Assembly: GCF_019578655.1 (NCBI RefSeq)
Contig: NC_063264.1
Location: 26,001,688 to 26,065,687 of the forward strand
Reading direction: 5' to 3'
DNA: 64,000 nt
DNA from: Ricinus communis
Taxonomy: Eukaryota > Streptophyta > Magnoliopsida > Malpighiales > Euphorbiaceae
Shown here in pieces: positions 36,030 to 48,989 of this stretch. Position numbers and translations under genes: made by a program. A model generated the notes under the pieces. The model searched no databases. It saw only the letters and a program-made list of their open reading frames with translations, and was not told the origin of the DNA. The stretch's first letter is position 1, and each line of letters opens with the position of its first letter.

Positions 36030-38914
36030 TGATAAATATAAAAAGATGGCTTCAAATCGGTTCTTGGATTTTTTTTAATTGTTGCATATATCTTGATGGC
36101 ACCTCTCTTCGTCTTGGATTTCCATGCTTAAATCCTTTGTCTTTGGGTTGTCTAGTTTGCCTCTGAGCTTCATATTAACCTCCAGAAGTGTATGGTTTAA
36201 CAGCTTCAAAAGTTGAACTCCTTTGATTATCGCTAATGGATAAATCAGTAGGTTTTATAAATATGTTCCTTGCGTCATCATCAATATTTCCATCATGAGC
36301 CTATGCTCATAAATTTTAAAATATTTCTTAACAGCCTTCACTAACCCCTAAAGTCAAGAAACAATAAAATAAAAATAATAGATGTATAACTATCAACATA
36401 ATAAATGAAAAATAATATATAAATGAAAAGCAATATTAGCAAAATAAAAAATAAACTGACCTTTTGTCTATCTGACATGAAAGCCCAATGATGTGAGTTA
36501 TGCATGCCTAAGTCATGTTTCAAAAGATCAATCCCATTTTTCAAATCTTTTAGTCTTTACCAAAGCATAAGCAATAGAAAACATACAATCATTTGGATCG
36601 ATGCTAGTAGCTATTAAGAGTTGACCCCCATATATCTCCTTTAACCAACAAGCATCCAGACATACCAAAGGCCTGCAGCCTTCCCTAAAAGTATTTTTTC
36701 AATCCTACCAAGCATATGTACATGCCTTTAAACTTCCCTTTTGGTTCCTTAAACTCAACAGTGCTTCCAGGATTAGTCATCAACAACTCATGCTTATAGT
36801 CAGGATAAATATAAAAAGATAGCTTCAAATCAGTTCTTGGATTTTTTTTTTTTAATTGTTAAGTATATCTTGATGGCACCTCTCTTCCCAAATGCTTAAT
36901 TCCTTTATTTTTGAGTTGTCTAGTTTGCCTCTGAGCTTCAGATTAACCTCCATAAGTGTATGGTTCAACAACTTAAATTGAACTCCTTTGATTGTCATTA
37001 ATGGGTAAATCAATAGGTTGTGTAACTATGCTCATTGCTTCATCATTAATAGTTCCACCCTGGGCCTATGCTCAGAATTTTCAAAATATTTCTTGACAGC
37101 CTTCACTTACTCTTAAGTCAAGAACAATAAAACAAAAATAATAGATGTATAACTATCAACACAGTAAATGAAAAATAATATATAAATCAAAAGTAATATT
37201 AGCAAAATAAAAAATAAACTGACCTTTTGTCTATCTGACATGAAAGCCTAATGATGTGAGTTATGCATGCCTAAGTCATGTTTCAGAAGATCAATAAACC
37301 AATTCCATTTTTCAAATTCTTTGGTCTTTACAATCATTTGGATCGATGCCAGTAGCTATTAAGAGCTGACCCCCATGTCCCCTTAAACTAACAAGCATCC
37401 AGACATACCAAAGGCCTGTAGCCTTCCCTAAAAGCATCTTTTAATCCTTCCAAGCATATGTACATACCTTCAAACTTTCCCTTTGGTTCTTTAAGCTCAA
37501 CAGTGCTTCCAGGATTAGTCCTCAACAACTCATGCTTATAGTCATACAATTTAGCATATTGCATGTCCTCATCTCCATTTAGTCTTCAAAGCAATGTCTC
37601 TTGCTCACCAAGCCTTCATCCTATCAATGTTGAGCTTCATGTTAGCTTTAACCCTAGCAATAAAATGGATCAAATCCCAAGTTGGATCAACTCTGAGGTC
37701 ATCTAAATACTTCTTAGCTAATCTTTGAAGCTACATTGAAATTCTTGTGAACATTCCCACATGTGTGCTTCATGTTATGAGAGCGAACCTAAAATGTTGG
37801 ATTTGCATTGTCTTTTCTATTCAATTTGCATGGGTGAATGAAGAATGGACATCCCGTGTAGCATTTAGCTCGAACCCTCAAGGTTATCATTCTTTGGAAA
37901 GCATAATTGATACATATGCATAATACCCCAATTACTTACATGTTTCCTTAAAATAATCTTTGTCTTTAAAAAGCATACCAACTTAAAATCTTAGTTCTAC
38001 CATATCCTTATGAGCAACAAAAGTAGGAAACCTCACTCTTTTCCTTTTTTGCTCCTTTTCACATTCAGATTCTGATGCAATATGCAACTCATTAGAATAA
38101 TCATAATCTGACTTATAAGGATCAACTTCAACCCTACAAGTCACATCAACCCCACCCAAATTAATTTTCATTCCACGTTTAGGCCTACCACCTAATGGAG
38201 TCTTTCACCCTTGTCTTGTTCTTGTTTACTGCCTTGTCCTTTTAATTAACCCGTTTCCCTTAACACATACATCAAATCCTCATCTCCATCAAAGATATCT
38301 ATAAAATCATTAACTCTAGGGATACTAAAATGCCCTTTTATTGTGTCATCATTACCAGTAGTTTCTTTTCCTCTTGCCTCGCCCTCAATAAAGGTTTCTA
38401 CTCATATAGCTTCACCTTCATTATCATTTCCTGCAGCAACACCTTCATCATCATTTCCATTCGATTCACTTTCACTATCACTATCATCACCTTCTTCATA
38501 GTCACTCTCATCTCCTACAGGCTCATCCTCATAAGCAACAACTTTTCTTACATTATTCTGTTTTTTTCCTTCACCCTCTTGCTCCTTCTGATATGTCCTG
38601 CAAGATGTTTCAGTATGTTCTATTTCATAAATTATGTCCTTAAATAATCCATCATCAATAAAATGATCAACTAATATATTTATTAGTCGAGATTGATCAA
38701 AATGCTCTAAACTAGTTAAACATAAGGTTTTTTTTATCCTACAAGCAATACCCATTCCATTTACATCTGACTCAAAAGCAGCTTTTCCCTTACCCTTAGT
38801 CACAGTCAAACTCTTTCCTTTACTATAACCTGCTTCTTTAGTCCCATTTTCTTCAGTCACAATAGAACTTTTTCTCTTAGGATTAATCACTTCATCCAAC
38901 TCCTCCGATGACAA
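36030..38914 (-). pseudogene. MULE-2 transposase, duplicated and internally deleted
   Basis: From the N-terminus (38914): an acidic Ser/Asp/Glu-rich region of 170 codons (38402-38914), a MuDR domain start (37983-38171, with VRFPTFVAHKDMVELRF), the first catalytic Asp in PLVCLDACWLKEIYGG (copies near 36660 and 37395), the second Asp in FMSDRQK (about 36475), an intron (about 36468-36352), and KAVKKYFKIYEHR, where the catalytic Glu would be. The frame then jumps to a basic C-terminal tail, so the SWIM-finger half is deleted. Stops and shifts occur throughout. Confidence 0.82.
36032..37548. repeat. ~0.75-kb tandem duplication within the MULE-2 transposase
   Basis: Two direct copies, about 36032-36803 and 36804-37548, both begin near ATAAATATAAAAAGAT or its continuation and end CAACTCATGCTTATAGTCA. 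The junction at 36803 (TAGTCA|GGATAAAT) joins the end of one copy to the start of the next. Each copy includes the first catalytic Asp, the intron and the C-terminal tail. Confidence 0.85.
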
Positions 38915-39714
38915 ATGTTAACATATAAATCTACCTTCCTTTTTTCTGTTGTAGTTCTGCTGCATGTAGTGCCATTTCAAACACTGCAGCATCATTTTCT
39001 AACAATTTTAACCTCGAGTTGAAATCACTATCAAGTAGTTTCCAATAATACATCATCATCCCTTCGACCTAGATTGTTAACCCACATGTCTAATCTAACT
39101 AAAGAAATCCTATCCATATCAAAATGTTGATGATCAATATCTTCATTAAATTAACCCCACTCCCCAAATGTTCCTCCATGATGCAAAATCACATAGAAGT
39201 CAGTATGAAGAAATTTATCTGTCCAAGTTAATAATAAAGTACTATTACCTTTTGTCCAAAGTATTACTCAGTCCTAACTATCTACTTTAAGGTTAACTCA
39301 TATTTTTATTTAAATAATTAAAGAGTGACTAATTAAAAAAGTTAGGGTTTTTTTTTATATTACTTACCTTGGATAGCCATCCTTGAATGTGGACCCACCA
39401 AATTTTTCTTCTTCGCTTTTGTTCCTCTTTAATTGAGAAACAAACCCACCACCAACCCTTTACAGCCTTTGTAAAAGTTTTACAAAACCAACACATATGA
39501 TGGGCTAGTTTCCAAATCTCTGCAACACCACCAACTTTGTTTTGTTCTTACTGTTTCACTTCACTCTCTAGATCTTGAAAATTTTTCAAAACTCCTTCAC
39601 CAAAAACTGGGGGTGCCTTAGAGTTTTTCGATTCCAAAAGCAATGGATGACAAGAGAAAGTAAGAGATACAGATAGAGGTTGAAAGCTTTTTTTTTTCTA
39701 TAATTCTTTTCCTT

Positions 39715-39990
39715 CCACTTTCAGAAAGAACAACGTTGATGAGAGAGAGGACGAGATACATGTTTTCAACGTGTTCTATTTAGTGACGTGGATTTGTTGT
39801 TAAGTTGAAAAAAATTATTTACCAACTCGGATGCCACATCAGCTTTCCATCAAGTTGGTCAACGAGAGTTGACAGTTGAGGGTTTATTATTACGCAAATA
39901 GAAGTTCAAACTGTTTATTGATACAATTGAAGTTTAGGGACTTTAGTGTTAAAGGGGGAGAAATTCAGGGACTGTGATGGTAATTTAGCC
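39715..39990 (+). repeat. MULE-2 right terminal inverted repeat
   Basis: Contains the inverse of the left arm plus about 80 bp of outer terminus that is largely lost on the left. It ends TAATTTAGCC. Confidence 0.8.
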
Positions 39991-40175
39991 TAAATGGTGG
40001 GTCCTACATTTTTTACATCAGCAAAATTTGACATTGCCAAAGAGCAGTTACAGGGAGGGTTTAAAAGCTCCATTTTTGACATTTAGAGGTCATATTTGGC
40101 TAAAAAAACAAACATAAAAGTCTCCCGTGACAAAAAAGGTAAACATTAGGGTCATATTTGACCCTTTTCCCATTA
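39991..40175. mobile_element. Probable second MULE-type terminus next to the NADK3 promoter
   Basis: Read from 40175 leftward the sequence starts GGGAAAAGGGTCAAATATGA and continues with words typical of Mutator-type ends (AAATATGACCTCTAAATGTC). No partner arm was found in the window, so it may be a truncated element or a terminus of a larger element that MULE-2 entered. It stops about 90 bp before the NADK3 start codon. Confidence 0.4.
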
Positions 40176-40266
40176 CAAAAACAACACTAGTTTAAAAGCT
40201 GAATTATGTATTTTGCCAAATCAAAAACGTTTCCTTATTACTCTCAGTGCTTTGCCCACGAGAGAG

Positions 40267-43200
40267 ATGGCGATACGACGGCTATTGTTGCTCTTGAAAC
40301 CATTCGACGTGTACCCAGTTGGCCAATCTAAGAATATCCCTCGCATGACCAATTCTCAGGTATTTGCATTACATTAATGTTATTATATGTTCACCGCTAC
40401 TCCATTTCTTTCCTGGTTGGTTCCTCTGCTTGCTTCTTTTTTTTCTTTTTTTATTAGTCTTCTACCTGTTTGATAAAATCTCGCAAATCGCAGTGTAGGT
40501 TTTTAATGCTTAGAAACATCAAAATTGTCATCCAAGTGTAGTGACACCTCGCTGCTGTCTCAATGACCAAACTTTAATGTCACTGGATGAATTTTAGTAA
40601 ACAATCGAAAGATGACCAATTAATACGATGAACCCATTTTCCCATGCAACTTTCTGATTGCAGTCTAAGCTCCCATGTCATTATCTCAGTCACCAATCCA
40701 TTTACCAACAAGAAATAGAAATTGGTTGTGTTACGTTTATGTGTTGGCATCTTTTGTCAAGTCAACGCAATGATATGTTTTGAGCGATCCTATAAGTTAT
40801 TTTAAGCTACAACGAATTGTGATTATGTAATTTAGGGTCGAGTCAGTTATGCGTTTTGGGTTGATTGGAGTTGTTCCTAAGAGATTAGAGAGTCTCTCTG
40901 TAAAGAGACAAGGATATGAAGATTGGTATTTTGAATATAAGTTTTGAAGTTATCAAAAATCGTTTATCATTATGCCTTCTGAAAAGGAAATAGCTATCTT
41001 TAATATTTTAAATAATTGGTTTAATTTATAAAGATATTTTTGTTTTTCAAAATCTGATCTTATCAGTCTACTGTGAATCTGTTGTAACAGACTGATATGT
41101 CTTTAAGTGATAAGACTTCTCTATGTGATAGTTTATCTTTCCAAAAGCATTATTATGTCTATAAATGATTCAGTTTAAGAAAGTAATTTGAGCTTTTTAT
41201 TGATTGAAAAATCCTTATTTTGAAAGTCTTCTGCTTCTCAATGCTTTATCTTTCTTTTTTTGGCAGAATTTCAATTCTTTATCTGTCGTGACGAAGATGC
41301 AACATGTTTATGTTCTTATGTTCTTCAGTTGACCTTTTCTTCCCCCAAATTGATATTAATTATCACTACATGCCTAGGTTGCATGGAATCAGAAATGGAA
41401 ATGACAATACCACACAGAATTATGAAATTTTATAAACAAATAGACATGAAACATTGAGGAAATGTTGTTAATAAAAAAAATATATATGTTTTTATATTTA
41501 TAGACATAAAATATAGCATTATATTAATTTTAAAGACGTATTATAAATAAGATGACATAATTGATATATTGAATATTATAAATTTTATGACAATATCTTT
41601 TGATAAAAATAAAAAGAAATAAACAGATAAATCATTCATTATAAATTAAAATTAAAATTAAAATTAAAATATTTATTTCTGTATCTATATAAGAAAAGTA
41701 AAACTAAGTATGGAAAGTACTTATATTTACATATATATTTTATTCTTTAAGTATATAACTTTTTAAATTGTACACACTTTGCTTCAATATTCTTAACTAT
41801 ATATTTTGCCATTCTTGAAAGTTCAAAAAGTAAATAAATAAATGGAAACTCTTTTTTAAATTTTCCGATCTTGTGCAAGAGTTTCTAAAGAGTTTTCCTG
41901 TCCTAAACGTGTCCGACACGGAACCTTTGCTCTTCTAGAGGTTGCTGTGCAACCTAGTTACACACTATAAAGAACTGAGGGTAGATGTTTTTAGTTTTCT
42001 AGTGCTTTCTTATTCCAGGATGCTTGGTATTGCATTTATGTTCTTTAGACCCATAAGAAAAATAAAGCATAGGTATGTGTTCTTTTGTTTACTCTCAAGT
42101 CTTTCATTGGTCTTCTTTACTCATTCATTCATTCTCATCTTGTTATTGGTGCTAACCAGTTGCACTAGCAATTTTAAGGTGCATTTAGCATTTTTAGATT
42201 CTAAAGAGCAGTGGTTACATAATGGTATTTTTAAACTATTATTATACTTATAAGGTTTACCTAATGCCTATTTAAAATCACGAGCTTAAGAACCATATGA
42301 GATTAGTTGAAGCACAATTATAGCATGTCAAATTGCTTCCTGCTTTTTTACTTTGTGTGAAGACAATAGAATAACTTACTGGGATATTAGCCTTCTAAAA
42401 CTGTGGTCAATTCTTGTAAAATCAATGCAAATTTTTTCATTTGTTGGTTCCGGGGAGAAAAGGAAGTAATGAATACAAGATCAAAAGGAAATATGATACA
42501 ATAGCTGTGCTGTTATGTTCCATCTGTATGGCTAATATTTGTGAAACAGGGAATAGTGGATGTAGTTGCAGCTTTAACTGCTATTTGAACTACGAGGGGT
42601 TTAGACATGCTTTGCAATTGGTGGTATACTTAAAACTTTCATGAAAAAACCCTAAAGGTGATTTAAAATACTTTATAGCCAGTGTTATTATGTAAATCGC
42701 CTTTGAGCAATCCAATTGAATATTATCCCGGAGTTTTGAGAAATTATTATTGATATTAAGATTTGAGGTTTTGTCCGTCAAACTCCTCTGTTCAAGAATT
42801 TTTTAAGGATATTTGATTTTATCTCCTTCCTTTTTCCATTGTGTACTTCAGGATTTTTAATCACACTATTGGTTATGTATTTTTGGTTTAATATTACTTG
42901 AATGTGTTGCAGGTTTTACATTATCTGGATAACCGGCGTAAGGTTCACAAGGATGCCATTAACTTCTGTCAGGATATATTGCGGCAGAAGTCGATTGATT
43001 GGGAACCTATTTTTCGCATTAATTTATCAAAACCAATTAATGATTTCGATTTAGTTGTTACTATCGGTGGTGATGGCACTCTTTTGCAAGCAAGCCATTT
43101 CATGGATGACTCAGTTCCAGTTCTAGGGGTGAACTCAGACCCCACACAAGTTGAAGAGGTTAGTTAACTTTCTGGTCTAACTTAGAACAATGTGATGCAT

Positions 43201-44343
43201 ACAAGAATGTATTTCCTGTGCAATTTGCAATATCTTTTGGTGTTAATATTTATCAAGTGGGAATATCATTGTATGATCTCTGGCACAGGTGGAGCAATTC
43301 AGTAGTGATTTTGATGCTACTAGAAGTACTGGCTATCTATGTGCAGCTACTGTGAAGAACTTCGAGCAAGTAAGAATATCATATAAGATGAGTCATGGAT
43401 ATTCATATAAGATGAGTCATGGATATTCATATGCTTACGAATAACTTGTTTAAAGAATAGATACAACTGTAAATACACAAAGAGACATATATGTAGGAGA
43501 ATTTGTATTGAGTCAATGCCTGAAACAACTATTCACTCAGAAATGAAGTTTTCTGATATACTGTACATGTTTCATCTTACCCTACACCAATTTGTATTCA
43601 TCTTTGTTTAGATTAGAAGACTTTCCTTGGAAAAGTTGCTAAAAACAGTTATTATCTATATGCAGTTATTATCTTCAGTAAAAAGCACAAAATTGTTTTC
43701 AAATGGAGCAACTTCATGAGTACTTTTTTCAGGTGATAGACGACATCCTTGCTGGTCGAAAACTTCCTTCTAATTTGTCGAGGATTTCAGTAAGTATAAA
43801 TTCGCAACTGCTGTCAACATATGCTCTTAATGACACCCTGATTGCACATCCATGTCCGGCAACAGTTTCACGGTTTTCCTTCAAGTAAGAGATTCCTCAT
43901 TGAGCATGAGCCAATATCTGGTGTATTTAGTATTTGGGTATCACCTGATCTCCATTGTTGTTCTGCTTATTGACAGAGTCCAGACGGATGGTGAATCATG
44001 TACTCCATTAGCAAATAGCAGATCAAGCGGTCTTAGAGTCTCAACTGCTGCTGGATCAACCGCAGCAATGCACTCAGCAGGCGGATTTGTCATGCCCATT
44101 TTGTCTCAGGACCTCCAGTACATGGTGAGAGAGCCTATTTTACCTCAAGCAGCCATCTCTAGTTTGATGCATGGGATGATAAAATCAGGTCAGTCGATGG
44201 AAGCCATATGGTTTTCTGAGAAGGGTGTAATATATATTGATGGCTCTCATGTATGTCATGCTATACAATATGGGGATACCCTTAAAATATCTTCCGAGGC
44301 CCCAGTTTTGAAAGTTTTCTTGCCTGACCATATGTTATCATAG
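40267..44343 (+). CDS. NADK3: NADH kinase 3 (NADK3)
   Basis: The enzyme phosphorylates NADH (and NAD) with ATP to give NADPH; the plant NADK3 type is small and reported to be peroxisomal. Coding exons by GT-AG boundaries: 40267-40359, 42913-43158, 43289-43369, 43733-43884, 43977-44343; 312 residues, close to Arabidopsis NADK3. It starts MAIRRLLLLLKPFDVYP. The nucleotide-binding GGDGTLL motif lies at about residues 90-96 in TIGGDGTLLQASH, followed by PVLGVNSDP, then NDTLIAHPCPA, SRSSGLRVSTAAGSTAA and the Gly-rich GGFVMP segment. All family motifs are present and the frame is intact. The protein ends at HMLS without an obvious -SRL-like peroxisomal tripeptide, unlike Arabidopsis, so location is open. 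Intron 1 is long (2.55 kb) and contains AT-rich and possibly transposon-derived DNA. Confidence 0.95.
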
Positions 44344-46268
44344 AATGGACGCAAACCCAGTTGGCATTTGTAAATATTATTCTAGAGTAAGATTCGTAAA
44401 ACATGAAAATTTCATAAATATGGTCGATATGTTAATATGAAAATGCCCAATAGAGTTCTAGTCCATACAAGTACAGGTGATACTGATATCATGCCTGCTG
44501 GTTTTATCAATGCTGTGTAAATTCTGACGGAGAATCTCTACCCTACCAAAGATTGGAATAGATTTAGGTATATCCCATTACACAGCCTCCAAATTTTATT
44601 ACATTATGATATTAAGCTATTCAAGTAAAAGAGTAGTTCTATTAAGCTACAATTCGCATTTACGACGAATGTAAAGAGATGACTACTTCATTTTGTGTAG
44701 CTCATGGATTGTTAGCCCTCTATTGAATTAAAAAAACAACTCTTATATCCTGGTCTCCGGCCCACAATATATTAGGGTCTAGTCCAGGTTTTCAAATAAA
44801 AACTTGTTCTGCAAAGCTATTCTTTTCTCCTTCCATCAGCAGTTTCCTTCTTTCCTCATTTATCACACTATCTCATTCATGATCATTAATATTCGTAGCT
44901 ACAAATCAATTCGCCTCTAACATATCATCTAACAATTAACATATAGCATAAATTTGATAAATATGTAAAGAAAAAAGACATAATGAACATATATATAACA
45001 AACAAATAAATATGTCGAGCAAAAATAATGCATACTCAGCTATTACATAATGAACATATTGCTGTAAACAATTATATGTAATGTATATCTCAGTTTATTT
45101 AAAAATTTGAAACTATTGAAGGATGTAAACATAGAATGAATATTACTTGAATTAGAAGGTAGATCCACAATTTCTTCTGAAGAATTAGATACAGATAATT
45201 ATGCTTGTACTGCATTATTAACTTTTTCATCCATCTATACTACTACAAATGTTCTTTTTTAATATCTAAAAGATCGAATTTTCGAATAAATCTTCATAAA
45301 GTTTCTTTTCATATATGTAAACAATGAATTGTTATCATTATCTTTTAAATCACAAATCAATTTTTTCAATTCAGTACAAGCCGATTATTTAGTTGCATTT
45401 TAATACTTACACAAGCTAATTAAATTATTTTAATAACTTAGTTAATTGCATGTGCATATCTTTTTTCTCTAGAAAAATTATATATGTAAAAATAAAAAGC
45501 TTCTAACACGTCGAAGAATATTATATATAATAAAAATCGAGTTAATCTTGACATGATTTTGATTTGATTATTACTAAAGAATTAGTACAATATTATAATA
45601 GTAAAATATTTTCAGTTGGTTTACTGCTAAAACTTTTTTGTTCACCGAACGGTTTAATGTATCGTATACACCGAGCCATGTAAGGAAAAAGTATGATACA
45701 CTGCAGATCTTTCTTTAGTTGGTTCGGCTTAAATCGCTGAATTGTTGAGCCAATTAGACAAAGTGAAGAAGATACTCCCCTGTTACCATGATACAATCAA
45801 GTTTAAAATAGGATCTGTACACTCCGTATTCAAACTGAAAATGATTTGTATCACATCAAGACATGAATTTCTCAAGTCCAAAAGCTCCACAATGCAGAGG
45901 ATGCTTCAATTGCAAAGCTGGTGTGCAAAGATTTCCATGCTGTTCTTGAAAACTTCCAGCTTTTTAAGCTTCTTTACATCTGTACATTGCTTTGTGATAT
46001 ACTGAAGCAGTAGGATGACTGTAAACTTTCACTGGGTTCTCCATTAATCCCATTCAGAAATTACAGACACAACTCACTGACTATTTTTACATATGTTCCT
46101 CTTATATCAACAAAGGAACTGGAATTTAAACAGTAGTGCTTTCTTGTTCTTTTTTGTCCATTAAATCCAGGAGGGGAAAAAGCAGGAAACAAAAGAACGG
46201 AATCCTTGTGACTAGACAAAATATGCAGAATTATTGGTGCATCAAACTGTAAAACATTTACTAGAAGC
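44344..46268. other. Convergent intergenic region between NADK3 and HEI10
   Basis: It contains both 3' UTRs, which I cannot delimit exactly. The middle (44880-45600) is very AT-rich with no recognisable element. The 45740-46268 part has a genic composition and probably is the HEI10 3' region. Confidence 0.5.
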
Positions 46269-48319
46269 TTACAGCCTGTAAACACAAAAAAATGGGCAGA
46301 AAAGAGTTCAGAAACAGGTAGATAGATACACACAATTGGGCAAACATAAGTTAGTTACTTACGTGAACATCTGAGGGCGGCTGCGAGAGAGCTGAGGCCG
46401 CTTTATTGGGGAGAGAATCAAATTCCTTAATGTCATTGATGTGTTGCCAGATCCACTTCCGAATGCAGTGTGGCCTCCAGTCCTCCTGTTTCCAGCATCA
46501 ACAGGAATGGCTGCTTGTTTTGCTGGTGAGCCACCAGAGATGTCAAAGGGACCGGAATTAGAACTGTTCTGTCTTGCTGGCCATACATCCTCCTTAGGCC
46601 CTGGAGTTGGAGGATAGCGAACCGACCAATCTGTACAAAATAAGTCATTTGGTTTTGGAGATACTAAAGTGAAAAAGAGATGATTATGCTAAAATGTCAT
46701 AAACGCAAAAGTTTAGTGTGTGAAAACTCTAAAGGCACTCATGTGGAGGCATTTGCAGTATATCTTTGTCACTGTTGAAAGAAAAGGATTACCTTTTCGG
46801 ATAGGGTCTCTGTTATCCATCAAATTAGCTGCTGGATTAGAGAAAAAGTCAGGCTCATTTCTTGAATAAAAAGTGTTGGCTGGTTGAATGGCTGATCTTT
46901 TCATTGATTCGTACTCGCTCCTTAATTGATCGTACATTTCATCAAGCTTTCTCTTCTGCCTGAAATTTGAATACAGCAGTGTTTAGTAGTGTCCAGATAT
47001 CCTAAGATTCATGGACGATGGTACCAAAACTTTGGACAAAAGTATACAGACTAACCTTGATTTCTCAGAAAATTTATCTTGGAGCTCCTGCTTATCCTTG
47101 GACAAACTCTCAATCTCCTGTTCCATCATCTGACACCTCTTGGCCATTTTTTGATATGCTGTATGCACCTGCTCTAGTTTTTCTGTGAATTTTTCTTGCA
47201 TGGCCTCGCATTTTTGCCGGCATTGGGCTACAATTCTGTTCATCTTGTATTGCATCTCTAGTTCCTTTTGCCCAATATAAAACATCACACTTCTGTATGC
47301 ACTCTTCATTACTTAGTTCATTTAAGGAAGGCAAATATTCCGATAAACAACTTTTGAAAAATTTTCACAAGATATGACAGGGACCTGCATCTGTTATAAG
47401 TATGGTTACTAGGAAAATAACAAGTACCATCAATAGTTATGCAAGTTTTCATAAAATATTCTTTTAACTCGTTCCATTGATTTCTGGAAAATGAAAAGGC
47501 AATAACTTAGTACATTAACTAACTACAAAAGATACATATTTGAGGAGAAATTCCAGCCATGGCCATCTGCAGCAAATTGAATTGTCAAAAAAGAAAAGAA
47601 ATAAATAATAAGAAAACTAAGAACTTAGCATCTATACGTAAAAATAGCAAAACTACAGAGCATTGTATGAACTAGAAAACAAACAAACACTTTTTATTGC
47701 TGTAAGTGGAAGACTTGCTTACATTAATCCATTCATCATTTGGATTGATATCCAGAGGTTTCATAAGGCTGGCATGTGTACAATAAAGCGAGTTAAGACA
47801 TAAAATACAGAAAGAACATTGGTAAAAGCCAAAAATCAAAAATGCAAGTGCAATGATGACTATTTATGGTCATACATCTAGATACCCAAGTTAGATACAA
47901 AAAGAAAGGACATCTAAAATCAGCCATTGATCTTGGCATGTTTAGAACTGATAGCATATTCAGAGTTCCATCCGATTATCTATTTACACCAATACAATTG
48001 AACAAATACGCTTCTCGTTTTATACTGTTACCAAAACAGAAAAAGTGTAAATTCGAAAAGCACTCACCTCTTAGAGAGCACCTGATCACAAATTGGACAG
48101 GCTGCGTCATTACTAAGGATCTTGCTGGCATCGTCAGTGCCTATTACATTGTTAAAGAAACAACTATACACATATGTGTACCAACTCCATTAAATTACTC
48201 TTATAATTAGAAATCCGAAAAAGAAGAATCAAAATGTGTAATTGGATACACAAAAGGTGACCACAAGTAGTGGAAATAGCTCGGCCTTCAAGTTCGCGCC
48301 AGCACGCGTTGCATCTCAT
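46269..48319 (-). CDS. HEI10: HEI10, meiotic crossover RING/coiled-coil E3 ligase
   Basis: HEI10 (CCNB1IP1/Zip3 family) marks and promotes class I crossovers on meiotic chromosomes. Coding exons on the minus strand: 48319-48250, 48140-48068, 47768-47723, 47566-47536, 47311-47056, 46959-46793, 46630-46363, 46275-46269; all junctions are GT-AG and in phase, giving 305 residues (Arabidopsis 304). A RING finger starts at the N-terminus (MRCNACWRELEGRAIS, TTCGHLLC, then CPICDQVL), a long coiled coil follows (about residues 85-185, with QCRQKCEAMQEKF and CQMMEQEIESL), then a Ser/Pro/Gly-rich tail ending LILSPIKRPQLSRSRPQMFTL. The final coding exon is only 7 bases (last base of the Thr codon, Leu, stop). 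It is convergent with NADK3. Frame and motifs are intact. Confidence 0.96.
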
Positions 48320-48985
48320 TTCAACCTTGAATATGAGACTCCATCACATAACATATCTGGATTAATTCATAAGCTCTATATGTATCAAATTGAGTTCATA
48401 AGAATCGCCGACTGTAACTATCATAAATTGCTTAAAACCCAGTTTGGCATTGCTTTCTCAAATCTTCTTAAATTTTTCAGAATCTGCTTTTATATATTCT
48501 GCCTTTTGAGAGTCGCTGCAAAATCCGGCTTCTTCCAAAAGCCATTTCAGAATTACTAAAAACAATTCAAAAAAAAAAAAAAATCATAACTCTAGTCTGC
48601 CAAACTGATCCTATATATGATGCAGAAGTAAACTTATGCAACTAAAACATTAAAAAGGAAAAAAAAAGACTATAAATTACGAAAACGTCCGCCAATTTGC
48701 TTCGAGACAAAGAGTCCGTACACTACCAAATTAGAATTTTCAAAAGTCTTAGGTTTTACCTGCAATTCGAGTTTTATTTTTCCCGAACAAAAAATTCGCA
48801 CAACAAACTCGACGCCGATGATCGTTAATCAGAACTGCGAAATCGATGCCTGAAAAATATAACGAAATTCAAAAAAAAACAATTGCACCAAAAATAAGCA
48901 AAGTAAAAATATAAACAGAGAGAGAGAGAGAGAGAGTTACTGTGTTAGGATCGAATGGGAGTAACGTAGGAGAAGGAAGGATGAT
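48320..48985 (-). other. HEI10 5' UTR exons and introns
   Basis: On the minus strand a first exon ends at 48941 (AACACA|GTAACT), a second runs 48849-48760 (after ATTTTTCAG, before GTAAAACC), and a likely acceptor GAATTAATCCAG at 48357 leads to the coding exon. The first UTR intron has a GA-repeat of about 20 bases (48917-48936). Two UTR introns are inferred from splice signals only. Confidence 0.55.
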
Positions 48986-48989
48986 AGCA

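Larger units (their letters stand above)
33271..39990 (-). mobile_element. Mutator-like element MULE-2, rearranged
   Basis: The right inverted repeat ends at 39990 (minus strand start GGCTAAATTACCATCACAGT). The left repeat matches it from TCAATTTGTATTAATAAA (about 33271) to 33301 and, after a solo LTR, from 34657 onward; the outermost ~60 bp on the left is missing or too diverged, so no target duplication can be read. Inside lie a MuDR-type transposase on the minus strand and a GRF zinc-finger relic on the plus strand at the other end. Internal duplication and deletion make it non-functional. Confidence 0.82.

Noticed and set aside
38330..38647. 105-codon frame on the plus strand
   Set aside because: It is antisense to the acidic N-terminus of the MULE-2 transposase; the hydrophobic and Ser-rich composition is the reverse of Asp/Glu codons.
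41380..41960. Possible transposon fragment in NADK3 intron 1 (CCTAGGTTGCATGGAA and CGTGTCCGACACGG words)
   Set aside because: The words are reminiscent of common plant repeats, but no ends, duplication or second copy in the window support a call.
41942..42253. 103-codon frame within NADK3 intron 1
   Set aside because: Hydrophobic, AT-rich, no domain, and lies inside a well-defined intron.
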